NCBI GenBank assembly: GCA_011524975.1
Contig: WTJD01000180.1
Coordinates: 1 to 35,854, forward strand
Source: Lysobacterales bacterium
Lineage (GTDB): Bacteria > Pseudomonadota > Gammaproteobacteria > Xanthomonadales > SZUA-36
Length of the DNA stretch: 35,854 bases
Direction of reading: 5' to 3'
Shown: positions 1 to 7,947 of the stretch, in pieces
Layout of the letters: each line of letters opens with the position of its first letter
Numbering within the stretch: position 1 is the stretch's first letter
Notes under the pieces: generated by a model
The model's database searches: none
What the model was told of the DNA's origin: nothing
The model's input: only the letters and a program-made list of their open reading frames with translations
Translations under genes and position numbers: made by a program

Positions 1-783
1 AAACAGCAGCTCGCAAAAAGCGATTTTTTCTTCGCGCCCCGCCACCACGTGCGCCACTTCAGGCATGAGCACACCCTCGACATTGGGCAGGCCCTCTTCC
101 AGCGGCAGCGTCGTGCGGGGGCCGGTGATGACGTCTTGTCCGGCATGAATGACCAGGGTGGGGCAGTGAATGTCCCCGAGATGCGCCCGGATGTCGTGCC
201 CATTACAGGCTTCGATGAAGCGCAAGTGGGCTTCCAGGCGCCCATTCAGCGCGCCCCACACGCCGTTGGGGCCCAGGAACTTATCCCTGTTTTCGTTGTA
301 ATAGTCCGGTCTGAACGAATACACCGCCACCAGTTCCTGAAACGCCAGGAAACCTGCCTTTTCATGCATGGTGCCCAGGGCGTTGAGCTGGTCGGTCAGG
401 CAGGCGTCTGCGTGCACCCAGCAGCCCATATTGACCATGCAGCGCACCAGGTCCGGACGCTTCAGCGCCACGTATTGACCGATGCAGGCGCCGATACCGA
501 CCAGGCCGACGAAGCGCACATCGCTCCAACCCAGGTGATCCAGCAACTCGATCATGTCATCGGCATACAGTTCGGTCGACGGGCGCACTGACAGGTCGTC
601 GGTGGACTCACCGATACCCCGGTAGTCCACGATCAGGGCCGAGTACTCGTCCGTCAGTCCACGTGCCAGGTACTTTGCGCGGCCATGGCAGAAGGTATCC
701 CATCCACCAATGTAGACGACGGGCGGGCCTTCGCCATGGATTTCGTAATACATCTGGTGGCCGTTGATGTCAGCGATTGGCAT
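1..783 (-). CDS. Alpha/beta hydrolase with Cys nucleophile (3' end cut by window)
   Basis: The 261 visible codons cover nearly a full alpha/beta-hydrolase domain; only the last residues run off the left edge. The ATG at 783 is preceded by AGGAA at good spacing and lies 32 nt after the stop of the upstream cysteine hydrolase, so the two probably form an operon. The nucleophile elbow reads G-A-C-I-G at residues 98-102, so Cys100 stands where Ser is usual, as in dienelactone hydrolases. An acid residue in GQDV and a His in the EVAHVV segment near the C-terminus complete a plausible Cys-Asp-His triad. Family knowledge suggests hydrolysis of an ester, lactone or C-C bond in the cytoplasm. The substrate is unknown. 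Fold assignment is firm; function is inferred. Confidence 0.85.
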   Translation of the reverse strand, partial: MPIADINGHQMYYEIHGEGPPVVYIGGWDTFCHGRAKYLARGLTDEYSALIVDYRGIGESTDDLSVRPSTELYADDMIELLDHLGWSDVRFVGLVGIGACIGQYVALKRPDLVRCMVNMGCWVHADACLTDQLNALGTMHEKAGFLAFQELVAVYSFRPDYYNENRDKFLGPNGVWGALNGRLEAHLRFIEACNGHDIRAHLGDIHCPTLVIHAGQDVITGPRTTLPLEEGLPNVEGVLMPEVAHVVAGREEKIAFCELLF

Positions 784-815
784 AGCGATGATTCCTGTAG
801 GTGATTGGAAGGGTG

Positions 816-1445
816 TCAGGCAGCGGTTTCCAGGGATTCAAAATGCCCCAGCACATCGGACAACTGAACCACATCAGCGTACCTCCGGCCCACGTCACGC
901 AGGTTGTCCCAGTGCGGGCCCTCGTCCTGGTCACCACAACATTCCTCCGGCACGATGGTCCGGTAGCCGAAAGAAAAACTGTCCACGATCGACGCCCGGA
1001 CACAGCCGCTGGTGGTGCAGCCGGTCACGATGGTGGTGTCCGCGCCCATCTTGGTCAGCCAGGTGGCCAGCGGCGTTCTGAAGAAAATAGAGGGCGCGGT
1101 CTTGGTGAATTCAAAAATGTAGTCGGGGTCGGATATCCGGGGATCGAATTCGGTGCAGGGGTGGCCCCGGTAAAAACTGCCATCGTATAAGGACGAGATT
1201 TTCCAATGCGCCATGTCCTCCGGCCCGCGCCACGCCACGCGGCACGAGGCGACCGGCACCGAGGCCTTTTTGGCGGCGGCAACCAGCCGGGCCGTATTCT
1301 CCACCGCCCGCTGCACGTGTTCAGACCGGCCCAGTGGCGAGGTCGCGTCCGTGAACCCCCGCTGCAGGTCGACAATCAGCACCGCGCACTGTTTTCCGAA
1401 CCCGATGGACTGCTGCCCGTAACCGGCTTTCTCGAATTCGTCCAT
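816..1445 (-). CDS. Isochorismatase-family cysteine hydrolase (amidase type)
   Basis: A 209-residue protein with the full cysteine-hydrolase triad: Asp26 (VLIVDLQRGF), Lys115 (FTKTAPS) and Cys148 (TTSGCVRA). Enzymes with this triad are mostly amidohydrolases such as N-carbamoylsarcosine amidase, maleamate amidase or nicotinamidase, which release ammonia or carbamate; true isochorismatases lack the Cys. The frame stays open upstream to 1781, but the ATG at 1445 has GGAG 9 nt before it and begins the conserved domain, so I place the start there. It is divergent from another cysteine hydrolase across an 85-bp region carrying a palindromic operator, and it precedes the alpha/beta hydrolase. It closely resembles the gene at 10520-11122 (shared FTD..(S/C)PLG and TTSGCVRA), so the two are paralogues. 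Substrate unknown; an amide or carbamoyl compound is likely. Confidence 0.88.
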   Translation of the reverse strand: MDEFEKAGYGQQSIGFGKQCAVLIVDLQRGFTDATSPLGRSEHVQRAVENTARLVAAAKKASVPVASCRVAWRGPEDMAHWKISSLYDGSFYRGHPCTEFDPRISDPDYIFEFTKTAPSIFFRTPLATWLTKMGADTTIVTGCTTSGCVRASIVDSFSFGYRTIVPEECCGDQDEGPHWDNLRDVGRRYADVVQLSDVLGHFESLETAA

Positions 1446-1492
1446 GGCGTTTGACTCCACGATCTGGATGCGAAGGGCTTCTATTTCAGCTA

Positions 1493-1508
1493 AATTGTCC
1501 GAACATTT
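1493..1508. promoter_or_regulatory. Palindromic operator, probable GntR (8712 gene) site 1
   Basis: The imperfect inverted repeat AATTGTCCGAACATTT is centred between 1500 and 1501 in the divergent region between two cysteine-hydrolase genes. Its reverse complement nearly matches the site at 3130-3145, and it shares TGT-C-CG-ACA spacing with the site next to the GntR gene at 8761-8774. On the minus strand it sits in the 17-bp spacer of a plausible promoter, TTGAAA (1511-1506) and TGAAAT. Binding by the GntR protein is inferred from site sharing. Confidence 0.55.
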
Positions 1509-1530
1509 CAACCAAGCGCGGAAAACTCTC

Positions 1531-2205
1531 ATGCAGCCAACGTTCATCGACGCGTTCAGCGCACCCACCCGCCTTATCGCTGATCGCACCGCCCTGGTCG
1601 TGGTGGACATGCAAAACGCGACAGGCAACCGGCGCATGGGGCTTGGCGCGCTGCTGGAACAGCGCGGGGAAGCCGCTACCGGCCAATATCGCTTCGACCG
1701 CATCGAGAACCTGCTCATACCCAACATTGGCCGGCTGCTCGACCACTTCAGAACCGTCGGCGGGCACGTCATCTTTGTCACCTACGGCGCCCTGCTGGAG
1801 GACTGCAGTGATGTCTCACGGCCCATCGCCGGTATCGTCAAGGCGACCCGCAACATCGCCGGTCACCCCGAGCATGAGATCGTGTCCGAACTCGCCCCGC
1901 GCGCGAACGAGCTGGTCCTGAACAAGTCGACCATGGGCGCTTTTCACTCCACGGGCATCGACACGCACCTGCGCGCCCTGGGGGTCGAAACCGTGGTATT
2001 CACGGGGGTCTCCACCAACAACTGCGTCGCCATGACCGCCATGGAGGCCCGCGACCGCCAATACGGCGTCGTGGTGGTGAGCGATGGAACCGGCACCGAC
2101 AGCGAAGAAATGCAGCAGGCGTCCCTGAACATGCTGCGGCGGCTGTGGTCCACCGTGATGACCACCGACGAGGTGGTCGAGGCCCTTACGGAGCCAGGCA
2201 GCTGA
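1531..2205 (+). CDS. Isochorismatase-family cysteine hydrolase
   Basis: A 224-residue cysteine hydrolase. Visible triad: Asp26 (VVVDMQNA), Lys132 (VLNKSTMGAF) and Cys165 (GVSTNNCVAMTA). The long insertion with GYR-like elements between Asp and Lys, and the TNNCV nucleophile motif, resemble the biuret hydrolase/ureidoacrylate amidohydrolase branch rather than the TTSGC branch of its two neighbours. It therefore probably cleaves a different amide or ureido bond. An upstream in-frame ATG exists at 1444, but it would cover the operator at 1493-1508, and the domain starts near the ATG at 1531, so I use that. A weak GGAAAA element precedes it. The following permease overlaps its end, suggesting co-transcription of a hydrolase and a transporter. 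Confidence 0.86.
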   Translation: MQPTFIDAFSAPTRLIADRTALVVVDMQNATGNRRMGLGALLEQRGEAATGQYRFDRIENLLIPNIGRLLDHFRTVGGHVIFVTYGALLEDCSDVSRPIAGIVKATRNIAGHPEHEIVSELAPRANELVLNKSTMGAFHSTGIDTHLRALGVETVVFTGVSTNNCVAMTAMEARDRQYGVVVVSDGTGTDSEEMQQASLNMLRRLWSTVMTTDEVVEALTEPGS

Positions 2206-3131
2206 GCGCGGAATCTGCCGCGGCGGCACATTCCCACTGGCCAGGGTTTGTCCTCGTTGCCGTTGGCGCGGTCCTGCTCTCATCCAAGGGTATCTTCGCC
2301 AAGTTACTGTATGCACAGGGTGTCGATTTCCACACCGTGGTCTCGGTTCGCGCCGTGCTCGCGGTACCGGGCTTTATCCTGCTTGCCCTGCTCTCGAAGC
2401 GACGCACCGATTTATTAACAGCCAGGCCCTCGGCCCTGTGGATGGCGGCACTGGCGGGGTTCGTGTGTTATTACCTGGGCGCGCTGGCCAATTTTTACGC
2501 CTTGACGCGTGTTGACGCGAGCGTGGAGCGCGCCCTGCTCTACTCTTACCCCGCGATGATCGTGGTGGCCATGTGGCTGGTTCGGCGAAAACGGCCATCC
2601 GGGCGTATTCTCGGGGCACTTGTGATGACCTTTTTCGGCATCATCCTCACGGTGGGTCTGCTCAATCACGATTTGCCCGCGCAAGATCTCGCAGGCGTGG
2701 GATGGATCCTGTTTTGTTCAGCCACCATCAGTTTTTATTTTATCGTCACCTCACGACTGGCTCGCGTCATCGGCGCGGCCAACTACACGGCGGTGGCCAT
2801 GGCCACGGCGGGTATCGCCTACGCCATCCATTTTCAGCAGGTACGCGGCTGGGGCACGCTCGACCTGTCGCCAGAGAGCTGGCTGCTGATGGGGTTGTTG
2901 ACCCTTTTCGCCACCGTACTGCCCCTGTACCTCACCGCGGAGGGCCTGCACCGCATCGGCGCGGAAAAGGCCGCGCTGGCCAGCACCATTGCCCCGGCCA
3001 GCACGGTGCTGTTGGCCATTGCCCTGCTGGGCGAGACCGTCAGCCCGGAAGAAATAGCAGGGATCGTACTGATCGTGCTGGGAATACTCAGCCTGGAAAC
3101 CCGGCGGGCGCGCATGCGCACCCGTTTTTAA
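2145..3131 (+). CDS. EamA/DMT-family permease
   Basis: A hydrophobic protein with about ten membrane segments arranged as two EamA repeats, typical of drug/metabolite transporters. These move small metabolites across the inner membrane, in either direction. Segments such as GFVLVAVGAVLLSSKG and the C-terminal IAGIVLIVLGILSL are clear. The only in-frame ATG near the start (2145) lies 60 nt inside the upstream hydrolase and would add a polar 19-residue stretch that looks like read-through of another frame. A CTG at 2202 overlaps the upstream stop and has GGAG 8 nt before it, so it may be the true start, giving about 309 residues. The link to the hydrolase suggests transport of the island's substrate or a product. 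Confidence 0.8.
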   Translation: MVHRDDHRRGGRGPYGARQLSAESAAAAHSHWPGFVLVAVGAVLLSSKGIFAKLLYAQGVDFHTVVSVRAVLAVPGFILLALLSKRRTDLLTARPSALWMAALAGFVCYYLGALANFYALTRVDASVERALLYSYPAMIVVAMWLVRRKRPSGRILGALVMTFFGIILTVGLLNHDLPAQDLAGVGWILFCSATISFYFIVTSRLARVIGAANYTAVAMATAGIAYAIHFQQVRGWGTLDLSPESWLLMGLLTLFATVLPLYLTAEGLHRIGAEKAALASTIAPASTVLLAIALLGETVSPEEIAGIVLIVLGILSLETRRARMRTRF

Positions 3132-3145
3132 ATGTCCGGACAATT
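3130..3145. promoter_or_regulatory. Palindromic operator, probable GntR site 2
   Basis: AAATGTCCGGACAATT contains a perfect 10-bp core, TGTCCGGACA, and overlaps the first two bases of the -35 box of the dioxygenase promoter. It is the best of the three related sites (1493-1508, 3130-3145, 8761-8774). The position suits repression by steric block of RNA polymerase, relieved by a ligand of the UTRA domain. Regulation is inferred. Confidence 0.6.
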
Positions 3146-3171
3146 GACTTATATTGACGCCTGCATACAAT
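3144..3171 (+). promoter_or_regulatory. Sigma-70 promoter of the dioxygenase gene
   Basis: TTGACT at 3144-3149 and TACAAT at 3166-3171 are separated by 16 bp; each differs from consensus at one base. Transcription would begin near 3178. The in-frame ATG at 3170 lies within the -10 box and so cannot be the translation start; this supports the ATG at 3200. Confidence 0.65.
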
Positions 3172-3199
3172 GGAGGATCCAACACATCGGGCAGCAAAT

Positions 3200-4051
3200 A
3201 TGAGCCTTAAAGTCACACGTAGTCTGGGCCAAACATTTGGCGCCGAGGTCAGCGGGATCCGCATCGGGCCACACGCCGGCCACGATGATGTGCAGGCTGT
3301 CAAGGCCCTGTGGGCTGAACACAAGCTGCTGTTGTTTCGGGCCCAGGAGGTCAGTGAGGCGGATCTGGTGGGTTTCAGCCGCCACCTAGGCGAGTTGGAA
3401 ATCCACGTGCGCACCGAGTATCTCTCGCCCGAACACCCCGAGATCCTTTACGTCTCCAATATGCGGTCGGGGGACCGCAACATTGGCATACTCGCGGATT
3501 CGGAGGTGGGCTGGCACTACGACCAGATCTACCTGCCGCAGCCCGCGACCGGATCCCTGCTGTGCGCGGACGTGTTACCCGAGCGCGGCGGCGATACTTA
3601 CTTCGCCGACATGAACGCCGCCTTCGAGACCTTGCCGCCGGAGGTCCGGCAACGCCTCGAGGGACGCAAGGCCGTGCAATCCTATGAGGCGTTCAACCGC
3701 ACTTACAGTGTGCCGACCAGCGAAGAGCAAAAAAAGCGCTCACCCGATATCGAGCACCCGATGGTGCGTACGCACCCGGTGACAGGCGAACCCGCTTTGT
3801 ATATCTGCCCGGGGATGACCACCCGCATCGTGGGCATGGAACCGTCAGAAAGCGAAGAGATGCTGGACTACCTGTTCGAGTGGTCGGTGCGGCCCGAATT
3901 TGTTTACCGGCATCAATGGCAGCCGGGCGACTGCTTGTTGTGGGATAACGCCTGCACCATGCACCGGAGAGAGCCATTCGACCCGGCGCAGAAACGGCTC
4001 ATGAAAAGAACCACCATATTGCCGCCAACGGAATTGGCCCGGCCCTTCTGA
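3200..4051 (+). CDS. TauD/TfdA-family Fe(II)/2-oxoglutarate dioxygenase
   Basis: A 283-residue oxygenase. The iron facial triad is His106 and Asp108 (WHYDQIY) with distal His255 (TMHRREPFDP); Arg270 near the C-terminus fits the 2-oxoglutarate carboxylate anchor. Length and the N-terminal start (LGQTFGAEVSGI) are typical of the TauD/TfdA family, which hydroxylates taurine, 2,4-D, alkyl sulfates or related substrates, often next to a heteroatom so that the product falls apart. The gene stands alone behind its own promoter with an overlapping operator, so it is probably induced with the rest of the left-half regulon. It converges on the HpaB-like gene with 17 bp between stops. Exact substrate unknown. 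Confidence 0.9.
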   Translation: MSLKVTRSLGQTFGAEVSGIRIGPHAGHDDVQAVKALWAEHKLLLFRAQEVSEADLVGFSRHLGELEIHVRTEYLSPEHPEILYVSNMRSGDRNIGILADSEVGWHYDQIYLPQPATGSLLCADVLPERGGDTYFADMNAAFETLPPEVRQRLEGRKAVQSYEAFNRTYSVPTSEEQKKRSPDIEHPMVRTHPVTGEPALYICPGMTTRIVGMEPSESEEMLDYLFEWSVRPEFVYRHQWQPGDCLLWDNACTMHRREPFDPAQKRLMKRTTILPPTELARPF

Positions 4052-4068
4052 CCGGCTAAGGCCCGGGC

Positions 4069-5610
4069 TCAGCGATCCGACAACGTTTTCGCGCGACAGC
4101 CCGTGGGACAACACTGGCCTGGCTGACGCCTCCGGCGCGGCGCTCCGCTCTCGGTGGCAGCCAGGGCGTCACGCTCCAACAGCTTTCGGACCAACTGCTG
4201 ACGCTCCTCGATGGGATAGCGCCTGTGGATTTCGCGCTTCATGGCCTGCGGTGAACCGCCGCCGTGCAGGCTGATCACCGAATACCAGCCGCCTGTATCT
4301 GAGGCCGTGATGTCCTCGATGAACCGCGCGATATCCATTCTCTGCCCGTAGGGTACGTCGCTACGCCCCCGAAGCAGGGTGTCGAGGTCTCCTTTGGTGT
4401 GCGGATTATGGTCCTCGTCGGGCCCGGGTAACGCCACGATCAGCCCACCCGAGACCTCGTGCGCCACCCTGTGCATGTCATAAATCTGCGTGGCCAGCAG
4501 CAGTTTACCGATATTGGCGAACACGGGTTCCGGCTGCCAGCACCCGGAGCTGCCCTCAACACCATAAACCGAGGCCGCGACGCCGCAGGCGAAAAACCCT
4601 TCCACGATCTTGATCAACTCCACCATGCCTTCGCGAATGTGCGGATGCAGCGCCTGGTCGAGCCCATTGGCATCGGCCATGAGCGCGCCCGCCCCGATCA
4701 GCAGGTCACCAAAGCCGGCGCGTGCGCCAATGCAGCTGTGCCGGTGGTGAGCCGCATAGCCGTTGACCAACTCGCTGGTCAAATCCCACTCGCCCGCCAT
4801 GAATACCCGGTCCCAGGGCACAAAAACATCCTCGAACACGCACACGGCCGTGCACTGGCCATAGCGATTGCTGAACCTGGCCCCGGCCTGACCCGGGCGC
4901 CCGGCCGGCCGGGACACGATGGTCAGACCCGCCGCGTCGATGGGCACCGCACAGCACACCGCATAGTCATCCGCCTCGGCGGTCATGGCGCGACAGGGCA
5001 TGACCAGCAGCTCATGCATGTAGGGCGCGCCGGTAACGATGGCCTTGACGCCACGAATGACGATGCCGTCCGCCCGACGCTCGGAGACATGGACATAGGC
5101 GTCTTTAACGGGTTGCTGGTGTGGCCCGAGATTGCGCTCACCCTTGCCGTCGGTCATGGCGATACCCAGCGACAGGTCGCGGTCCTGAACGTCCTCCAGG
5201 TAGTGGAGGAAGCGGTCATGGTATTCCGTACCGTCGCGCTCCTTGCCAACGTGTGTTGTCTGAAAAATGGCATTGAGCGCGTCATGCGCCAGGTAGCGCT
5301 GGGCACATCCGCTCTCGCGGCACACCAGGCGCACGGCTTCCAGCTTTCTCAGCAGGTCCTCCGCATGCCGATTGATGTGCAACATGCGATTGACGGCCCG
5401 ATCATCTCCCTCGTCCGGGCCCTGGCCATGAGCCAGCATCAGGTCGGCATGCTCCGGCCTGGCCGCGAAGTCATAAGTCACCCCGACCGCGTTAATGCCG
5501 GGGCGCAGGCGCGGATCATCGGCCACGGCTGCCACCCGCTCGCCGTTGATAAACACCCGCGGCGAGTAAGCGCGCAGACTTTCCCGGTACTCCTGCGTGG
5601 ACCTCAGCAT
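4069..5610 (-). CDS. HpaB/AbfD-like flavoprotein (4-HPA hydroxylase / 4-hydroxybutyryl-CoA dehydratase superfamily)
   Basis: A 513-residue protein of the acyl-CoA-dehydrogenase-like HpaB superfamily. It looks closer to the 4-hydroxybutyryl-CoA dehydratase (AbfD) branch: AMTDGKGERN, VFVPWDRVFMAGEW, AHHRHSCIGARAGFGDLLIG and SLHGGGSPQA are recognisable. AbfD binds a [4Fe-4S] cluster through CxxxC, His and a later Cys. Here Cys102 and His289 remain, but the second Cys of CxxxC appears as Tyr106 and the late Cys as Ala296. It is therefore unlikely to be a cluster-dependent dehydratase and may be a reduced-flavin oxygenase. No flavin reductase gene is visible nearby. The ATG at 5610 has GAGG upstream and follows the PrpD-like stop by 7 nt. 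The alignment is from memory. Confidence 0.8.
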   Translation of the reverse strand: MLRSTQEYRESLRAYSPRVFINGERVAAVADDPRLRPGINAVGVTYDFAARPEHADLMLAHGQGPDEGDDRAVNRMLHINRHAEDLLRKLEAVRLVCRESGCAQRYLAHDALNAIFQTTHVGKERDGTEYHDRFLHYLEDVQDRDLSLGIAMTDGKGERNLGPHQQPVKDAYVHVSERRADGIVIRGVKAIVTGAPYMHELLVMPCRAMTAEADDYAVCCAVPIDAAGLTIVSRPAGRPGQAGARFSNRYGQCTAVCVFEDVFVPWDRVFMAGEWDLTSELVNGYAAHHRHSCIGARAGFGDLLIGAGALMADANGLDQALHPHIREGMVELIKIVEGFFACGVAASVYGVEGSSGCWQPEPVFANIGKLLLATQIYDMHRVAHEVSGGLIVALPGPDEDHNPHTKGDLDTLLRGRSDVPYGQRMDIARFIEDITASDTGGWYSVISLHGGGSPQAMKREIHRRYPIEERQQLVRKLLERDALAATESGAPRRRRQPGQCCPTGCRAKTLSDR

Positions 5611-5617
5611 CGTCAAT

Positions 5618-7030
5618 CTACCTCGCGATCGCGTCCAGCAGTTCGGACAGGTCAGGCGCCGATTCCAGCTGCATAACCGCCTCCCATGCGCGGCGCGCCT
5701 GCGCCTCGGAAATCGTTCTGGTGGCATTGCCCATGAATTTCTCCAGCACCTGGCTTTCCGTCAGCGCCCTGCCCTCGGCCCCGCGGTTGATGGGCTCCCG
5801 GTGAACCCACTGCCCGCCATCACGGGTCTCCACCATCACCCCGCCCGAGTAATATTCCGGGTAACGGGACATTTCATCGTGGGCGAAAGTGACGCGATCG
5901 CACATGGCCAGGACTTCCGGATCTTCCAGCGCGTCCTGCTCCAATTCGTCCAGCGTGAAGCGGCCTCTGACGATGGCGGCGGCCACCGCAAACTGCAGGC
6001 TGAACTTACCCTCGTATTCATTGGCGGGCCGCCGCTTGGCGGACTCGGGCCGGGCGACGACGTCCGCCTGCTTTTCATGGATCAGCGCGGTCACCCTGCT
6101 GATGTCCCCGGGCTGCAAGCCGTGCTCACGCATCACGTGCAGCATGGCATCGATACTCGAATGGTTGAAATGGCAAACCGGGTACGGCTTGATGGCGACG
6201 CGCAACACCTCCCAGGCCTCACCCAGATCATCAAGCACCGTTTCCACGCGCTCGGGCGTCTCACGCAGATAAAGCGAGTACAGGCCATAACGCCCCTCGT
6301 AGGCATTCAGGGGCCCCTTGAAACCGCCGGCCGCCAGGGCGCTGGCAGTGATGGCGCTGGACGCGGCCCACCCCGGATGCATGCGCTTGGTCCAGGAGCC
6401 GTCTTCGAGAAACTCGAGACTGCCGCCGGCCATGCTCAAAGCAATGCCCTGGGCTCGGGCAAGCGGCTCCGGGTCGAGCCCGCCCAACCAGCCGGAAGCC
6501 AGGGTGCAGCCGAATATGCCCACCATGCCGGTGGGATGAAAGCCGATTTTCTGCAGCATGCCTTCCGCCACCAGGCCGATCCGGGCATCCGCCTCCAGCG
6601 CCAGGATGAAAGCGGCCAACGCCTCGGCACCTGAGACACCGTTCCGCTGGCCCTCGACCAGCACCAGGGGCAAAGCGCTGGTGGAGCAATGTATGACGGC
6701 GCCGACATGGGTGTCATCGAAGTCCAGGCCGTGCACCAGGATGCCGTTGAGCAGGGCCGCGTCACGCGCGGGCAGCCTGAGGTCTGAACCGATCACCGGA
6801 TGCGCCCCCTCACCCGCGAGCCCGGCAATGGCCGCCGTGCTCCTGGCCGCGAAATCAAAGCCCTGAGAAGCGAAAGCGATACCGAGGGCATCGGCCATAC
6901 ACAAGCGGGCATACGCCCTCACCGGCTCGGGCACGGCTGCTAACTCAAAGCCGGCCGCGAAGCCAGCGAGGCGCTCAGCCATGCTCTGCGCGCGAGGCCG
7001 GGGTTCATGATCTGTTGATACTGCACTCAT
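5618..7030 (-). CDS. MmgE/PrpD family protein
   Basis: A 470-residue MmgE/PrpD protein. This family includes 2-methylcitrate dehydratase (PrpD) and cis-aconitate decarboxylase, which act on branched tricarboxylates without an iron-sulfur cluster. Family landmarks are present: HGLDFDDTH with acidic and His residues near residue 90-105, GFHPTGMVGIFG, the basic WTKRMHPGWAA segment, KPYPVCHFNH, and KFSLQFAVAAAI. The start ATG overlaps the stop of the lyase gene (ATGA), so the two are translationally coupled. With a CitE-type lyase upstream and a MaoC hydratase nearby, a role on a branched di- or tricarboxylate, such as dehydration, hydration or decarboxylation, is reasonable. The exact reaction is not determined by sequence. 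Confidence 0.88.
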   Translation of the reverse strand: MSAVSTDHEPRPRAQSMAERLAGFAAGFELAAVPEPVRAYARLCMADALGIAFASQGFDFAARSTAAIAGLAGEGAHPVIGSDLRLPARDAALLNGILVHGLDFDDTHVGAVIHCSTSALPLVLVEGQRNGVSGAEALAAFILALEADARIGLVAEGMLQKIGFHPTGMVGIFGCTLASGWLGGLDPEPLARAQGIALSMAGGSLEFLEDGSWTKRMHPGWAASSAITASALAAGGFKGPLNAYEGRYGLYSLYLRETPERVETVLDDLGEAWEVLRVAIKPYPVCHFNHSSIDAMLHVMREHGLQPGDISRVTALIHEKQADVVARPESAKRRPANEYEGKFSLQFAVAAAIVRGRFTLDELEQDALEDPEVLAMCDRVTFAHDEMSRYPEYYSGGVMVETRDGGQWVHREPINRGAEGRALTESQVLEKFMGNATRTISEAQARRAWEAVMQLESAPDLSELLDAIAR

Positions 7031-7944
7031 TCTGCTTCCTCCGATAAACCCGCCTGCCCGTCAGCATCCAGGCCTAGGCGGTCGGCCAGCGCGACCACGC
7101 GGCGCGCCTTGTAAACAATGGGATAGTCGATGAAGTAGCCATCCAGCTGTATGGACGCCGAGCCATCGCGTTCTGCAGCCGCAAACGCCTCCATCACCCG
7201 GCGGGCATGCTCAATCTCCTCCGGCGAGGGCGAAAAAACACGGTGACACAGGGCAACCTGGCGTGGATGGATACACAATTTGCCACCAAATCCGAAAGCC
7301 CGGCCGCGGCCCGCTGACGCCAGGAACCGGTCGTCTTCGTAGATTTGCAGCACCACCGTGTCGATGGGCGGCTGCAGGCCGGCGATGCGAGAGGCATGGG
7401 ACAAGCGGGACCGGGCATAAGTCAACGTCTGTTCATCCGGCCCCCACTGGTAGTCGAGATCCAGCGTGTAATCACCCGCTCCGAAAGCCATCCTCCCCAG
7501 CCGCTCGGTGCCGCCCGCGATCTCCAGCGCGTTTTCCACGCCCGCCGCCGTCTCCACGATGGCCATCAGGTCGATGCGCCCGGGCGCCATGCCGTGCTCG
7601 TGTTCCTGCTCGGCGAGGATCTGGGCCGCGTGCCGCAGTTGCTCCGCATGCTCTACCTTGGGCAGGACCACCCCGTCCATCCACGGGCCGACCACGGCCT
7701 GCATGTCATCCGCGAAATAGGGGCTGTCCACCGGGTTGACCCGGACATACCCCAGGCAGGCCCTGTCTTTTTTCAGCGCCGTTACCAACACCGGGCGGGT
7801 GGCCGTTTTCTCGCTCTCCGCGACCGCATCTTCCAGGTCGAGAATGGCCGCGTCGGCGCCCGAGGTGAACACTTTTTCCACCTTGCGCGGATGGTTTCCC
7901 GGCGCGAACAGGAAGCTGCGAACGAATGAACCCGGCCTGGCCAT
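7027..7944 (-). CDS. HpcH/HpaI-CitE family CoA-ester lyase
   Basis: A 305-residue TIM-barrel lyase related to citrate lyase beta subunit, malyl-CoA lyase and citramalyl-CoA lyase. Expected active-site elements are visible: LDLEDAV at 36-41, Arg68 (YVRVN), Glu131 (IVETAAGV) and Asp158 (FGAGDYTLDL), the latter two binding Mg2+. Such enzymes reversibly cleave 3-hydroxy-acyl-CoA esters into acetyl-CoA or propionyl-CoA plus a 2-oxo acid. The ATG is 3 nt after the stop of the GntR gene and the end overlaps the PrpD-like gene. With a MaoC hydratase across the divergent promoter, a hydratase plus lyase pair like that of itaconate or mesaconate catabolism is a fair model. Substrate not proven. Confidence 0.88.
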   Translation of the reverse strand: MARPGSFVRSFLFAPGNHPRKVEKVFTSGADAAILDLEDAVAESEKTATRPVLVTALKKDRACLGYVRVNPVDSPYFADDMQAVVGPWMDGVVLPKVEHAEQLRHAAQILAEQEHEHGMAPGRIDLMAIVETAAGVENALEIAGGTERLGRMAFGAGDYTLDLDYQWGPDEQTLTYARSRLSHASRIAGLQPPIDTVVLQIYEDDRFLASAGRGRAFGFGGKLCIHPRQVALCHRVFSPSPEEIEHARRVMEAFAAAERDGSASIQLDGYFIDYPIVYKARRVVALADRLGLDADGQAGLSEEAE

Positions 7945-7947
7945 GGT

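Noticed and set aside
1446-1781. N-terminal extension of the cysteine hydrolase at 816-1445
   Set aside because: The added residues are antisense to the divergent hydrolase and cross the operator; the ATG at 1445 has a good ribosome binding site.
4052-4068. Terminator between the converging dioxygenase and HpaB-like genes
   Set aside because: The 17-bp gap contains only a short G/C stretch and no adequate stem-loop.
4459-5676. 405-codon open frame on the + strand opposite the HpaB-like gene
   Set aside because: It is antisense to a gene with clear family motifs, has no recognisable domain, and its composition fits a shadow frame in G+C-rich DNA.
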